DNA of 64,000 nucleotides from positions 35,005 to 99,004 of the forward strand of contig JAEZCJ010000213.1 of NCBI GenBank assembly GCA_023433615.1, given 5' to 3'. The position numbers were made by a program, and so were the translations under genes. This document shows positions 1-8,594 of the stretch, piece after piece. The notes under the pieces were generated by a model that did no database searches, was not told where the DNA came from, and was given only the letters and a program-made list of their open reading frames with translations. The stretch is from Bacillota bacterium (GTDB lineage Bacteria > Bacillota > Bacilli > Paenibacillales > Paenibacillaceae). Positions within the stretch are counted from its first letter, which is position 1, and each line of letters begins with the position of its first letter.

Positions 1-574
1 GATAGCGGTACGTATCGATCCAGTGCACGCCGGTCTCATAGAGGAGGAATTGCTTCATATCCTTGAAGTACGGCTGTACCGGGTAAGGCTCGGCACCCCA
101 GCCGTCGCCGGGCCGCATGGCGAAGTACGCGGTGTAGACGCGTCCTAGCAGTCCGTCGTCCATCATCCGCTTGATCTCGCGATACCAGGCCTGCCAGCGC
201 CAATTCTCGTTGATCATGAGCGGAATGCCGCGCTGCCCGCAATACTGCACGAGGCCGGATCCCTCTTCTTCCGTCGGGGCCAGCGGCTTCTGGCACAGAA
301 TCGGTATACCTGCGTCAGCCGCAAGCTTCGTGTACTGGAAGTGCGAATCCGGCGGCGTGCAGATATCGACAAAGTCCGGATTCACTTCCGCAAGCGCTGC
401 GGTCCAATCGTCGTACGCCGCGATTCCGTACTTGTCCGCAAGCTTCTTCGCGTTATCCATCGATCGGCTGACAACGGCCGCGATGCGCCCGCCTTGCACC
501 GATTCCCAAGCTTCCAGCTGGATGTCGGCAAAATGCCCGGCTCCCACGATGATGCCTCGCAGTTCGTTATGCAT
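1..574 (-). CDS. Gfo/Idh/MocA family oxidoreductase (3' end outside window)
   Basis: Predicted NAD(P)-dependent cytosolic sugar or inositol dehydrogenase. Translating the minus strand from the ATG at 574 gives a Rossmann N-terminus with a dinucleotide-binding GAGHFA stretch at about residues 10-15. A Lys-Pro pair (CQKPLA) in mid-domain matches the family EKP motif that supplies the catalytic lysine. The frame stays open to the window edge, so about 191 residues are visible of a family usually 330-400 long. A GGGAGG ribosome site precedes the start and the upstream glycosidase-like gene stops only 15 bases away, so the two are almost certainly co-transcribed and act on the same carbohydrate. 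Substrate cannot be told from this part. Confidence 0.88.
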   Translation of the reverse strand, partial: MHNELRGIIVGAGHFADIQLEAWESVQGGRIAAVVSRSMDNAKKLADKYGIAAYDDWTAALAEVNPDFVDICTPPDSHFQYTKLAADAGIPILCQKPLAPTEEEGSGLVQYCGQRGIPLMINENWRWQAWYREIKRMMDDGLLGRVYTAYFAMRPGDGWGAEPYPVQPYFKDMKQFLLYETGVHWIDTYRY

Positions 575-589
575 GGCCTGCAGCCTCCC

Positions 590-1621
590 TTATCCGCCCG
601 TAATTTCTTGCAGCTTCGCGAAAAATTGCCGTTTCCGCTCGCTGCTGATTCCCCAGTTCACGGGCGGGCATTGGTATCCGTCGTTATAATCGCTTGCGCC
701 GGGATCGAAGTAGCCCCACGAGACGCCCTTGCCGATCGAGATGACCATATGGTTCACTTCCTGCTCGAAGTCGAAGTGGTCATCCTCGTTGTTGACGATC
801 GGCTGGCCGCGATAGGCGTCACGGCTCCTGAGAATATCGATCTGCTCCGGTGCCCAGTACACGTTGCCGCTGTTGCCGTGGATCAGAATCACGTCGGATA
901 GCGCAATCGCGTTGTTCGTCGGCACGGCCGTTCCGCGGAAGCTGGTGGAGATGAGCGGCGGCACGCTTGGATTCAGCGCCTTGGTTACGATGCGAGCAAG
1001 CTCCAGCAGCTCGTGCACCCTGTCTTCCTTCATGATCTCGCTCGTGTAGTGGAAGTAGTCGCACTCGTTGACCATGTCGATCACGACATTCGTATAGCCC
1101 TTCTGGATGACCCAAGCCGTCGCGTTGGCAACCGCCTGCTTGATCGCCGTTTCGCCGTTGAACCGGCGGTCTTGGCCGAAGTAGAAGTAGTTGAGAATGA
1201 CGACCATGCCGAGCTCATCCGCCTTATCCATGATGCGTTCCAGGCGATCCATATAGGCCGGATCCAGCGAGCCGTCGCCGCGGAAGGCCGAGTTATGCCA
1301 GGGCTGAAGCTCCGAATAGCCTTCCGGGCTGCCGCCCTGCATGCCGATCGTGAACGCCAGCAGGCCATGCGCTTTCCACGCCGGCATGCTGGCGATGAAT
1401 TCGCGCGTGTTGCGCTCGGCATCCCACGCGCCGGTGTCCGGATAAGCCCATCTCCCGACGGTCAGCGGATTGCTGTCGTCGAAGATCCCCTGGATCATCC
1501 GACTGTTCATCAACAGTCCTTCGATGCGGTGCCCGTTCCAGTATCTCCCTCTATAAGTAAGCTCGCCGTTAATCAAGAATCGATCCCCCTGCACGGATAC
1601 GGCCGTCTGTCTCGTTGTCAT
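590..1621 (-). CDS. TIM-barrel glycoside hydrolase-like protein
   Basis: A 343-residue protein without signal peptide, so probably cytosolic. Family clues: alternating hydrophobic strands and charged helices of a (beta/alpha)8 barrel, a VNECD segment near residue 185 in the place of the clan GH-A Asn-Glu acid/base, and a NNEDDHF segment near residue 290 that could carry the nucleophile Glu. I infer a cellulase-like (GH5-type) hydrolase acting on an imported oligosaccharide, but no subfamily is recognisable. Start chosen at 1621 because GGAGGG lies about six bases upstream; an in-frame ATG at 1645 has no ribosome site. It is first in an operon with the Gfo/Idh gene and follows a GntR-type operator. 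Confidence 0.6.
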   Translation of the reverse strand: MTTRQTAVSVQGDRFLINGELTYRGRYWNGHRIEGLLMNSRMIQGIFDDSNPLTVGRWAYPDTGAWDAERNTREFIASMPAWKAHGLLAFTIGMQGGSPEGYSELQPWHNSAFRGDGSLDPAYMDRLERIMDKADELGMVVILNYFYFGQDRRFNGETAIKQAVANATAWVIQKGYTNVVIDMVNECDYFHYTSEIMKEDRVHELLELARIVTKALNPSVPPLISTSFRGTAVPTNNAIALSDVILIHGNSGNVYWAPEQIDILRSRDAYRGQPIVNNEDDHFDFEQEVNHMVISIGKGVSWGYFDPGASDYNDGYQCPPVNWGISSERKRQFFAKLQEITGG

Positions 1622-1723
1622 GCGTATGCCCTCCTCATTTTCCACGGAATGCTATTCTGTATGCCCATTGCCGGATGATCCGCAAACCTCATAGATATGC
1701 CGGGATTCAACTATTCGGTCTAC

Positions 1724-1735
1724 ATTGTATACAAT
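1724..1735. promoter_or_regulatory. Palindromic operator ATTGTATACAAT (GntR/FCD type)
   Basis: Perfect 12-bp palindrome about 100 bases upstream of the glycosidase-like gene. Its TTGTATACAA core has the T-G-T/A-C-A spacing bound by FCD-subfamily GntR repressors, and a gene for such a repressor is adjacent. The same sequence recurs upstream of the AraC-type sensor gene. A TATAAA on the minus strand lies next to it, so binding there would block the core promoter. Confidence 0.7.
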
Positions 1736-1750
1736 TTATAAGGCAGTAAT

Positions 1751-1768
1751 CCGGCTGTCGGCAGCCGG
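1751..1768 (-). terminator. Hairpin downstream of gntR
   Basis: CCGGCTG-TCGG-CAGCCGG stem-loop (7 bp) between the end of the GntR gene and the operator. There is no clear T-tract, so it could be a weak terminator or a mRNA-stabilising structure. Confidence 0.35.
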
Positions 1769-1803
1769 CGCGCTCCTGCACCGCCGCGGCCCTGCGGCGA
1801 TGC

Positions 1804-2451
1804 TTATTTGTATACGGAGTACGTGTTATTCCGCAGCACCGGTATCGCCTTCTCGATATGCTCGCGCATCAGCTGCTCGGCCTTCGCCCCATCGCGTTCC
1901 CGCAATGACTGGATGATCGCCAAGTGCTCCCCGAGCGTCTCGTGCGGATCGCGGTACAAGCCCTGCATCTGGCTCGTCGCGATAATCTGATTCGTTGTCA
2001 GCGTCCGCTTCAAAATCGCGTCCTTCGCCGCATCGATAATCATCGCATGGAATTTCACGTCGGCATCGTAATAAGCGCTCGCTTCATGGTCGCGTACCTG
2101 CGCATAGGCATGCTCGAACATTGCCTGCATATAAGCCAGCTCCGGGGCTTCCAGCTTATCGGCTGCCAGCCTGCAGGCCACGCCCTCCAGCGCCGCCCGA
2201 ATGCGGAATACCGAGATCATGTCCTCGATGCTGAATTCCCGTACGTACCAGCCCTTCGGGGATGCATCGAGCAGCCCTTCCATCTCCAGCTGGCCAAGCG
2301 CCTTGCGAAGCGGCGTGCGGCTGACGCCCATTAATTGCGACAGCTGATTCTGAACGATGAATTCATTCGGCTTCAATTGCTTGTTCATGATCATTTCTTT
2401 GATTCTTAGGTAGACAGTGGCGTCCAGCGTATCGTGCGACTGCAGCTGCAT
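1804..2451 (-). CDS. GntR family transcriptional regulator, FCD subfamily
   Basis: 215 residues. An N-terminal winged helix (about residues 8-75, recognition segment MGVSRTPLRKAL) is followed by an all-helical FCD ligand domain (about 80-205) with the Asp/His metal-ligand pattern typical of the family (DADVKFH near residue 130). FCD repressors bind small organic acids or sugar-acid catabolites, which fits the neighbouring dehydrogenase and amidohydrolase. The start at 2451 has a GGGGAG site. Two near-identical palindromes, on either side of the operon set it sits in, are its likely operators (inference from site type and proximity). Confidence 0.9.
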   Translation of the reverse strand: MQLQSHDTLDATVYLRIKEMIMNKQLKPNEFIVQNQLSQLMGVSRTPLRKALGQLEMEGLLDASPKGWYVREFSIEDMISVFRIRAALEGVACRLAADKLEAPELAYMQAMFEHAYAQVRDHEASAYYDADVKFHAMIIDAAKDAILKRTLTTNQIIATSQMQGLYRDPHETLGEHLAIIQSLRERDGAKAEQLMREHIEKAIPVLRNNTYSVYK

Positions 2452-2548
2452 GGCATTCTCTCCCCTTAATCCGAAAGCTGTGTACCGTTATTATAGCGCA
2501 ATGAAGCCTAACTTTCAGAGAGAAATCCATTCCCCGCTCCGCATCCCG

Positions 2549-3646
2549 TTAACGCGCCGCACGCATCGCTTCCACAACGGCATTGCCGACATCCGAAGTC
2601 CGCGAACGGCCGCCGATATCCGAGGTCCGCGCAAGGTCCTCTCGCAGTACATGCGCGACGGCATCGTCGATGGCAGCCGCAGCCCTGGTCAGGCTGTCGT
2701 CTTGATGCCGGGCTCCCAGCCAATCCAGCATCATCGAGGCGGACAGAATCGTCGCGATCGGGTTCGCGATGTTCTGCCCCGCAATCGACGGGGCCGTGCC
2801 GTGAGCCGACTGGAACAGCGCGTGATCGTCGCCGATATCGCCGGATGCCGCCAGCCCTAATCCGCCCATCGTGGCCGAAGACAGATCGGACAGAATATCG
2901 GCGAACATGTTCTCGGCCACGACCACGTCATAGTTATGGGGACTCAACACTTGGAACAGCGTCATCGCATCCACGTAGGCATAGTCCTTGGCGATTGCCG
3001 GATAGCGCTCGCCCGCCTCGTTGAAGATTTGCCGAAAATACGCGTAGGAGCTCAACACGTTCGCCTTATCGACGCAAGTGACCATCGAGGCGCCGTCGAC
3101 CGGTCTTCCGTTGCGCTTCTCCGCCAGGCGGAAGGCGAAGTCGGCGATCTTCGTAATCCCCGTCTTCGTCATAATGATCGTATCCGTCGCCACCTCGCCG
3201 CGGACGTTGCAGCCTCCGGTACGCGACGCGTACAGCCCCTCGACGTTCTCCCTGACGATCACGTAATCGATGCCCCGCGAGACGTCGCGCAGCGGCGATT
3301 GCACGCCCTCGAACAGCCTGCAAGGCCGCACGCCAGCGTACAGGTCCAGATCGAATCGGAGGCGGAAGATGACGTCCCCGTTCACCTCGCGACCGTCGGG
3401 ATGCCGCGCGTCCGGCAGGCCGATCGCGCCCATCAGCATCGCGTCCGCCGCCTTGCAGTGATCGAACGCCTCCTCCGGCATCGTAATCCCCGTGCGCAGG
3501 AACCGCTCAGCTCCGGCATCGAAGCTCTCCATCGCGAGCGCGAATCCGAATTGCTCCTCCGCTGCCTTCAGCACCTTCACGCCCTCGGCCGTTACTTCGG
3601 GACCTATGCCGTCCCCGGGCAATACCGCAATCTTGTAACTAGACAT
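2549..3646 (-). CDS. Isopropylmalate/isocitrate-type dehydrogenase (tartrate dehydrogenase-like)
   Basis: 365 residues, full length for the beta-decarboxylating dehydrogenase family. Visible motifs: N-terminal PGDGIGPEV, the RENVEGLY segment near residue 131 (phosphorylation-loop region that also shapes specificity), the Lys of CVDKAN, the metal-binding Asp cluster at ENMFADILSDLSS, and the NAD-binding HGTAPSIAGQNIANP. The enzyme oxidises a 2-hydroxy acid with NAD+ and Mn/Mg. Its place in a sugar-acid locus, away from leu genes, argues for tartrate/malate-type substrates rather than leucine synthesis. The C-terminus contains a short duplicated motif (TSDIG... TSDVG) also visible as a DNA near-repeat. 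Confidence 0.85.
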   Translation of the reverse strand: MSSYKIAVLPGDGIGPEVTAEGVKVLKAAEEQFGFALAMESFDAGAERFLRTGITMPEEAFDHCKAADAMLMGAIGLPDARHPDGREVNGDVIFRLRFDLDLYAGVRPCRLFEGVQSPLRDVSRGIDYVIVRENVEGLYASRTGGCNVRGEVATDTIIMTKTGITKIADFAFRLAEKRNGRPVDGASMVTCVDKANVLSSYAYFRQIFNEAGERYPAIAKDYAYVDAMTLFQVLSPHNYDVVVAENMFADILSDLSSATMGGLGLAASGDIGDDHALFQSAHGTAPSIAGQNIANPIATILSASMMLDWLGARHQDDSLTRAAAAIDDAVAHVLREDLARTSDIGGRSRTSDVGNAVVEAMRAAR

Positions 3647-3679
3647 CGCATTCCAGCTCCTTCTACATCCATGTAGGTT

Positions 3680-4426
3680 CTAATCTTGGCGGGGCAGGCC
3701 GAATATTCGCTGCGGATTCCGCAGATAGATCTGCTCCAACTGCTCGTCGCTCAGTCCGATTGCATCGTACTTGGCAAGCTCGACAGGCAGATTGCTGATG
3801 TGATCCGACCCCATGACGATGCGTTCGGCACCGAGCTGGTCGACCATCTTGCGCACCGAGTACGTCGGGCACCAGGATGGCTCCAGTATGATGTTGTCGC
3901 GCGTCTTCGCTGCCACGATCGCCTCATCCGTATAGATGGCGAAGCCGGCATGGCTGAGGATGAACGTCACGTCCGGGTATCTGCCGGCCGGCTCGATCAA
4001 GAGCGAAGGCAGCGAGAACGGAGTGCCCATTCCCGTATGCACCAGGACGGGAAGCCGGTAGCGTCCGGCTGCTTCGTACAGCTTCTCGCAGCGCGGCGAC
4101 AGCGGCGATATGTTGTGGCCCATGGGGTGGAGCTTCAGCGCCACGAAGCCGTACTCCTCCACGCAGGTCCTCAGCTGATTTCCGTAGTCCTCCTCATCCA
4201 TCCAGGGGTCGAGGCTGACCATGCCGTAGATTCGGCCGGGATGCTGCCGGCTCATCTCCGCAATCGCGGCATGCACGGTCGACACATCCTCCAGCGTAGG
4301 CTGAGGCATAACCAAGCTCGTCTGCACCTTATACTTCTCCATTGCCGCAAGAATGGCTTCCTCCGTCGTTCCCACGCCGGAGAACTTCGATACGCCCAGG
4401 TGGACATGCGTGTCTATGATCGTCAT
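3680..4426 (-). CDS. Amidohydrolase family protein (TIM-barrel metal hydrolase/lactonase-like)
   Basis: 248 residues. The N-terminal IDTHVHLG gives the HxH metal motif; later metal or catalytic residues sit in VLVHTG (about residue 125), ILSHAG (about 157) and MGSDH (about 205). This is the amidohydrolase_2 layout seen in decarboxylases and in lactonases of sugar-acid pathways. The start at 4426 puts the HxH at residues 6-8 and has a purine-rich GGAAGGAAG site; a longer frame to 4471 would overlap the upstream gene. It lies 19 bases after the AraC-type gene and 33 before the dehydrogenase, so it is in the same operon. Substrate unknown. Confidence 0.82.
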   Translation of the reverse strand: MTIIDTHVHLGVSKFSGVGTTEEAILAAMEKYKVQTSLVMPQPTLEDVSTVHAAIAEMSRQHPGRIYGMVSLDPWMDEEDYGNQLRTCVEEYGFVALKLHPMGHNISPLSPRCEKLYEAAGRYRLPVLVHTGMGTPFSLPSLLIEPAGRYPDVTFILSHAGFAIYTDEAIVAAKTRDNIILEPSWCPTYSVRKMVDQLGAERIVMGSDHISNLPVELAKYDAIGLSDEQLEQIYLRNPQRIFGLPRQD

Positions 4427-4445
4427 CTCGCTTCTGCTTCCTTCC

Positions 4446-6686
4446 TTAGATGTTCTTCTCCCGGTATGCACCAGGCGTCATGTCCTCCCGCTTGCGGAAG
4501 TGACGGATGAAATTTTGCGGATTGGCATATCCGACTTGCCGGGCGATCTCCGCGATCTTCGTCTCCGTATCCTTGAGCAGCTGCTTGGCGATCCCGTGCC
4601 GATATTCCGACAGGTATTCCGCAAAGCCGATGCCCATCTCCTTGCGGAAGACGCGGCCGACGTAATCGGGATGATAATTGAGGCGCGCAGCGCAGGATTC
4701 TAGCGTAAGGTTGCTGCCGTACTCCTCAACCACGGTGCGCACGACCAGATCGACGATCGCCCGGTTCTGATGATCCCTGCGCTGCAGCAATTCCTCGAGC
4801 GCGGGCGACACCATGGCAGTCATGATGCGGTCACGCACTTCGCTCCGGCTGCCGAGCAGCAGCAAGGCTTCCGTGAACGGTCCGGCCCCATCCAGCTCCG
4901 CGATCAGCCGATTGTCGGTTTTCTGCATCATGCCGAACAGCTCCGAGACGAGCTGGCCGAGATAGATGCCCTGTTCCCGTGCGCTGTTGCGCTCCAGGAA
5001 GATCTCGCTCAGCGCCTCGTCGAGCCGCTGCCGAATCGAATCCGTCGGCTCCATGCTCATCAAGGCATCCATGAACAGCGCCGCTTCGGCCGCGGGGTAG
5101 CGGTTATGGCTGCTTCCCGTGGCGGCCTCCACGTCCTGAATATGCAAGATGGCGTGCCCGCCCAGACTCAAGCGGTATTTGAGCGCTTCCGCCCCCTCCT
5201 TGCAGGCATCGGGAATCGTCTCCGGATCTTCGAACACGCGGCTGACGCCGATGCTGACGTTCACGCCCAACACCTCATGGACGGCCGCATGAATGTCACG
5301 CAGCGCAAGATTCACGCTCGCCTGGAACGCCTCTTCCGAAGACTGCGTACCGACGTATACCGTCGCATGCCGATTGCCGATCACGACAGGGACCAGGCAG
5401 TCGCCCCGAGGAATGATATCCCGGGCGATATTGTGGATGGCGAACAGCAGCAGATCGCGGTCCTTCTCGTCGAAGCGCGTGCCTGCTAACGAGTCGATCT
5501 GGATGACGCTGACGCATAAGTACCGCCAGGATGCCGGTTGATAGCCGTGCTCGGCCAGTCGCTGGGCGACCTGCTTCTTCGGCACAAGTCCTTGCAGGAG
5601 CTTGCTCATGAAGAATTCCGCCAATTGGCTGGACTGCGATTGGATGCGATCGTAGATGTAACGGACCTCATCCACCTTATGATGGGCACGCCACGCACGC
5701 TCGTCCCCTCTGAACAGCGTCACGAGCCGATGAATCGGACGATACATGCTGGTCGAGCCTGCGTACGCAAGCCCGACGGCAACGAGCAGCATCGCCGCGC
5801 ACAGCAATACCGCGGACCAGGCGATCTCTCTCGCATCGCGCGTGGCCTCCCGCACCGAAGTCGTCATGACGTACTGCCAGTCGTTCACGGCGGATGCTTC
5901 GCGCTGCACGATGAATTCGGCTCCATCCTCGACGAAGGAGCTGCGCTCCGATGGGTATTGGCCCGGCCTCGTCTTCCACTGCTCGATGCGCCGCACGCGG
6001 TCTTCGTAGAACACATGGCCGGCCACGGGAGCCTGCCGGGCGTCGGTGATCATCGCCTTCGCGGATTGATCGCCTTCGCCCTGCCCCTCGATTACCTTCG
6101 CGAGGCTGTCTGCGGAGAGGACGACGATCAGCAAGCCCTGCGGCTGCAGCGAATTGACCGGCATGTTCTTGACGGACAGCACAGCATTCGAGCCGAAGAC
6201 AGGCGCTGCCTCGGAAGGGGAGATCCAGCCGCTCGCCCGCAGAGGATCCGCGTAGCGCATCAGATGCGCCATCTGCTCCCGGTCCTCGTATCTTACCCAG
6301 CCTTGATTGCTGACCGACCATAGATTCGCGTAATTGACGAAGTAGATATCTTGAATGCTCGATTCCAAGCTGATCATATTGCCGAGCGCTTGCTTCAAAT
6401 TCTCGATCTCGCGAAAATCAATCGGCATAAGCGCACGCGGCAGCAGCTCGTAGACGATCGCGGAAGTAAGGAATTGCGTGCTTAACCGTTCCGTATTGTG
6501 CAAGACCTGATCCACCTGCTGCTTCTTCTGCTGCAGAATGTAGGCATGGGCTTCGTCCACCTTCGTCTGGATGCGGTCCGACGCTTGATCGGCCAGAAAA
6601 TAGCCGAGTCCCAGCACCGGGATCATGCCTGCCAGAATGCAGCACGCCAACAATCGCACATAGTAAGGCCGCTTGATCACGGGCAT
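4446..6686 (-). CDS. Membrane-anchored AraC family regulator with extracytoplasmic sensor
   Basis: 746 residues. TM helix at about 8-28, a roughly 260-residue extracellular Cache-like sensor, a second TM helix (about 290-310), a cytoplasmic linker and a C-terminal double-HTH AraC domain (about 650-745, ending MTPGAYREKN). This one-component architecture is common in Paenibacillus next to LplABC sugar transporters, where the outer domain is thought to sense the substrate or its loaded binding protein. The ATG at 6686 directly abuts a GAGGG; a GTG two codons later (6680) has better spacing and may be the true start. A GntR-type palindrome lies 18 bases upstream. Likely activator of the flanking binding protein and permeases. 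Confidence 0.88.
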   Translation of the reverse strand: MPVIKRPYYVRLLACCILAGMIPVLGLGYFLADQASDRIQTKVDEAHAYILQQKKQQVDQVLHNTERLSTQFLTSAIVYELLPRALMPIDFREIENLKQALGNMISLESSIQDIYFVNYANLWSVSNQGWVRYEDREQMAHLMRYADPLRASGWISPSEAAPVFGSNAVLSVKNMPVNSLQPQGLLIVVLSADSLAKVIEGQGEGDQSAKAMITDARQAPVAGHVFYEDRVRRIEQWKTRPGQYPSERSSFVEDGAEFIVQREASAVNDWQYVMTTSVREATRDAREIAWSAVLLCAAMLLVAVGLAYAGSTSMYRPIHRLVTLFRGDERAWRAHHKVDEVRYIYDRIQSQSSQLAEFFMSKLLQGLVPKKQVAQRLAEHGYQPASWRYLCVSVIQIDSLAGTRFDEKDRDLLLFAIHNIARDIIPRGDCLVPVVIGNRHATVYVGTQSSEEAFQASVNLALRDIHAAVHEVLGVNVSIGVSRVFEDPETIPDACKEGAEALKYRLSLGGHAILHIQDVEAATGSSHNRYPAAEAALFMDALMSMEPTDSIRQRLDEALSEIFLERNSAREQGIYLGQLVSELFGMMQKTDNRLIAELDGAGPFTEALLLLGSRSEVRDRIMTAMVSPALEELLQRRDHQNRAIVDLVVRTVVEEYGSNLTLESCAARLNYHPDYVGRVFRKEMGIGFAEYLSEYRHGIAKQLLKDTETKIAEIARQVGYANPQNFIRHFRKREDMTPGAYREKNI

Positions 6687-6704
6687 CCCTCATCGCATTG
6701 AATT

Positions 6705-6718
6705 CATTGTATACAATG
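6705..6718. promoter_or_regulatory. Palindromic operator CATTGTATACAATG (GntR/FCD type)
   Basis: Perfect 14-bp palindrome containing the same 12 bases as the site at 1724-1735. It is 18 bases upstream of the AraC-type start, within the likely promoter or initially transcribed region, so bound repressor would shut off the AraC-amidohydrolase-dehydrogenase-gntR transcript. Confidence 0.72.
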
Positions 6719-6753
6719 AGTATGACACACTTATCTCCCCTTGTACAGCAGGT

Positions 6754-6784
6754 AACCGCTCCCACCTGTTAGGCGGAAGCGGTT
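6754..6784 (-). terminator. Intrinsic-terminator-like hairpin after the binding-protein gene
   Basis: 13-bp stem (two G-U pairs) with a 5-base loop, AACCGCTCCCACC to GGCGGAAGCGGTT on the plus strand. It separates the binding-protein transcript from the AraC-led operon. No strong T-tract. Confidence 0.5.
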
Positions 6785-6804
6785 GATCGCTGTCGACCGA
6801 TGGC

Positions 6805-8355
6805 TTACTTACTGACCGCCGCGAAGGCTGCCTCGTACTCCTGGATGATCTGGTCGCCGCCTTGCTCTCTCCACTGCTTCACCGCATTGTCGAAGTCCGC
6901 CTCGGAGAACGCCCCCATGATGTACTTCACTTGCGCGTCGCTCGTAATCTTGGCAAGCTCGTTCCCCTTCGTCACGAACGTATCCGAAATGAGGGAGTAA
7001 GCCGGATTCTGTACCAGGTACGGCGCGTTATCCAGGTAGCTCTGATTCACGACCTGACGGATCGGGGCCAGGCCCTCGGCGCCTTCGCGGAAAATGATAT
7101 CCCAGCCCGCGCGAAGCTGGCGCAGCGGGTTGATCTCGTTCTCGAAGCGCTGACCGTCCGTCGTCTTAGGCACGCCGTTCTCCAGCGCATAATGCTCGCC
7201 CTCGATCCCCCAGCTGAGCAGATGGGTCACTTCCGGGCCGTTCAGCTTGTCGAAGTAAGACAGAATCTGCTTCAGTTCTTCCTCCGTCTTCACGCTCGTC
7301 TTCGGGAATACATACAGACCGTCGTAGCCCGGTTCAGAGAACAGTCTTCTGCCTTCCGCGCTGCTGAGGCCCGTAATCAAGGTCACTTGCTCTTGCGTAA
7401 TGCCCGGCTGCGAAGGAATCGCCGCGTCCGATACGCCGCCTACGTACATCGCGGTCTTGCCCGTGAACAGCAGCTCCTTCTTCTGATTGATCTGAAGCGC
7501 CGCAAAATCTTGATTCATGAGCTTCTCGTCATACAGCCGCTTCACGAAGTTCATGGCCTGCTTATACGCCGGCGTCATAAAGTCGGGCGTGAACTTGCCG
7601 TCCTTCTCCTCCCATACGTTCGGACCGCCGTACAGCGCGAGGACCAGCTTGAACATATCCAACTGGCTATGCTCCGCGATGCCGAACGTGTCGGCCTGCC
7701 CGTTGCCGTCCGGGTCGCTCGTCGAGAATTTCTTGATCAGCTCATAGAATTCGTCGATGTTCGCAGGCGCCTTGAGCGCCAGCTTATCCATCCAATCCTT
7801 ACGGATAATAATGCCGCTCGTGAGCGCTTGCGCTCTAGCGCGGTATAGGCCGTACTGCTTGCCGTCGATGGACGAATTCTTCAACACGTCCTCGTTCAGC
7901 TTGCTCAGGTTCGGATAATCCTTCAGATAAGGACCGACTTCCCAGAACATGCCCGATCGGACCGCATTGATGAACCCAGGCGACTTATCCGTCGGAATGC
8001 CGACGAGCAGCACTTGCGGCATGTCGCCGGAAGCCAGCACGGCATTCAGCTTCTCGCCATACGTCGCGCCGGGAACCCAGTTGATATCGAGGTTCACGCC
8101 CGTTGCCTCTTGAATGATCTTCATCGCCGGGTCTGTCGGCTTCGGCGCTTCTTGCACCCACAGCGTATTCATCAGCGTAATCGTGGGCTTCTTGCCTGCT
8201 TCGCCTGCGGCAGCTCCCTTGCCGCCGTCTGCCGCACCATTATTAGACGCGTTGGAGGAGCAGCCTGCCAGCACGCTAGCCATGAGCGCGACCAGCGCAA
8301 GCTTGCGTCCCCCTCTCGTGAACCATTGAACCGGACCCCTGTTGGTACCCTTCAT
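6805..8355 (-). CDS. Extracellular sugar-binding lipoprotein (ABC transporter, LplA/YtcQ-like)
   Basis: 516 residues. The N-terminus has a basic stretch, a hydrophobic core and a lipobox LAGC with lipidated Cys32, followed by an Asn/Gly-rich linker, so it is tethered outside the membrane. The rest reads as a family 1 solute-binding protein (for example MNTLWVQEAPKPTDPAMK near the start of the mature part and DGLYVFPKTSV later). Good GGGAGG site before 8355. Divergent from two permease genes with which it forms an importer. No ATPase gene is nearby; such systems usually borrow a shared MsmX-type ATPase. Substrate probably an oligosaccharide degraded by the enzymes downstream. Confidence 0.9.
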   Translation of the reverse strand: MKGTNRGPVQWFTRGGRKLALVALMASVLAGCSSNASNNGAADGGKGAAAGEAGKKPTITLMNTLWVQEAPKPTDPAMKIIQEATGVNLDINWVPGATYGEKLNAVLASGDMPQVLLVGIPTDKSPGFINAVRSGMFWEVGPYLKDYPNLSKLNEDVLKNSSIDGKQYGLYRARAQALTSGIIIRKDWMDKLALKAPANIDEFYELIKKFSTSDPDGNGQADTFGIAEHSQLDMFKLVLALYGGPNVWEEKDGKFTPDFMTPAYKQAMNFVKRLYDEKLMNQDFAALQINQKKELLFTGKTAMYVGGVSDAAIPSQPGITQEQVTLITGLSSAEGRRLFSEPGYDGLYVFPKTSVKTEEELKQILSYFDKLNGPEVTHLLSWGIEGEHYALENGVPKTTDGQRFENEINPLRQLRAGWDIIFREGAEGLAPIRQVVNQSYLDNAPYLVQNPAYSLISDTFVTKGNELAKITSDAQVKYIMGAFSEADFDNAVKQWREQGGDQIIQEYEAAFAAVSK

Positions 8356-8448
8356 CGTTCATGACCTCCCGCTATGATGTGTCCGTGCACCGGATGTCTT
8401 CCTGCTGTTGTGCACATCGCTCCCCGAGCATAGCAAGCCGTCAAAATT

Positions 8449-8464
8449 ACCGTCTATAATCCGC
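8449..8464. repeat. Left arm of 16-bp inverted repeat
   Basis: ACCGTCTATAATCCGC, exactly complementary to 8522-8537. Both arms lie between the divergent binding-protein and permease genes, about 93 bases from one start and 57 from the other, and look like paired binding sites for a regulator such as the AraC-type protein. Confidence 0.6.
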
Positions 8465-8521
8465 TTCCGACTTGTTCCCTTCCGCGCTTGTCCGGCCCTG
8501 CCCCAGCCGAAGTTGTAGGCT

Positions 8522-8537
8522 GCGGATTATAGACGGT
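8522..8537. repeat. Right arm of 16-bp inverted repeat
   Basis: GCGGATTATAGACGGT, the perfect reverse complement of 8449-8464, separated by 57 bases. Each arm contains a TATAAT on the strand pointing inwards, but no -35 element is visible at the right distance. Confidence 0.6.
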
Positions 8538-8594
8538 TACGAGGCCCTCCCTTTATTCTAAGACCATCTTGCGAACCTTTGGAGGCTGATCGAT

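Noticed and set aside
36..689. Overlapping short frames at the left edge
   Set aside because: They overlap the Gfo/Idh/MocA gene, whose motifs are clear on the minus strand.
8449..8537. TATAAT boxes in both arms of the inverted repeat as promoters
   Set aside because: No -35 element at 16-18 bases on either strand; they are better explained as part of the repeated binding site.
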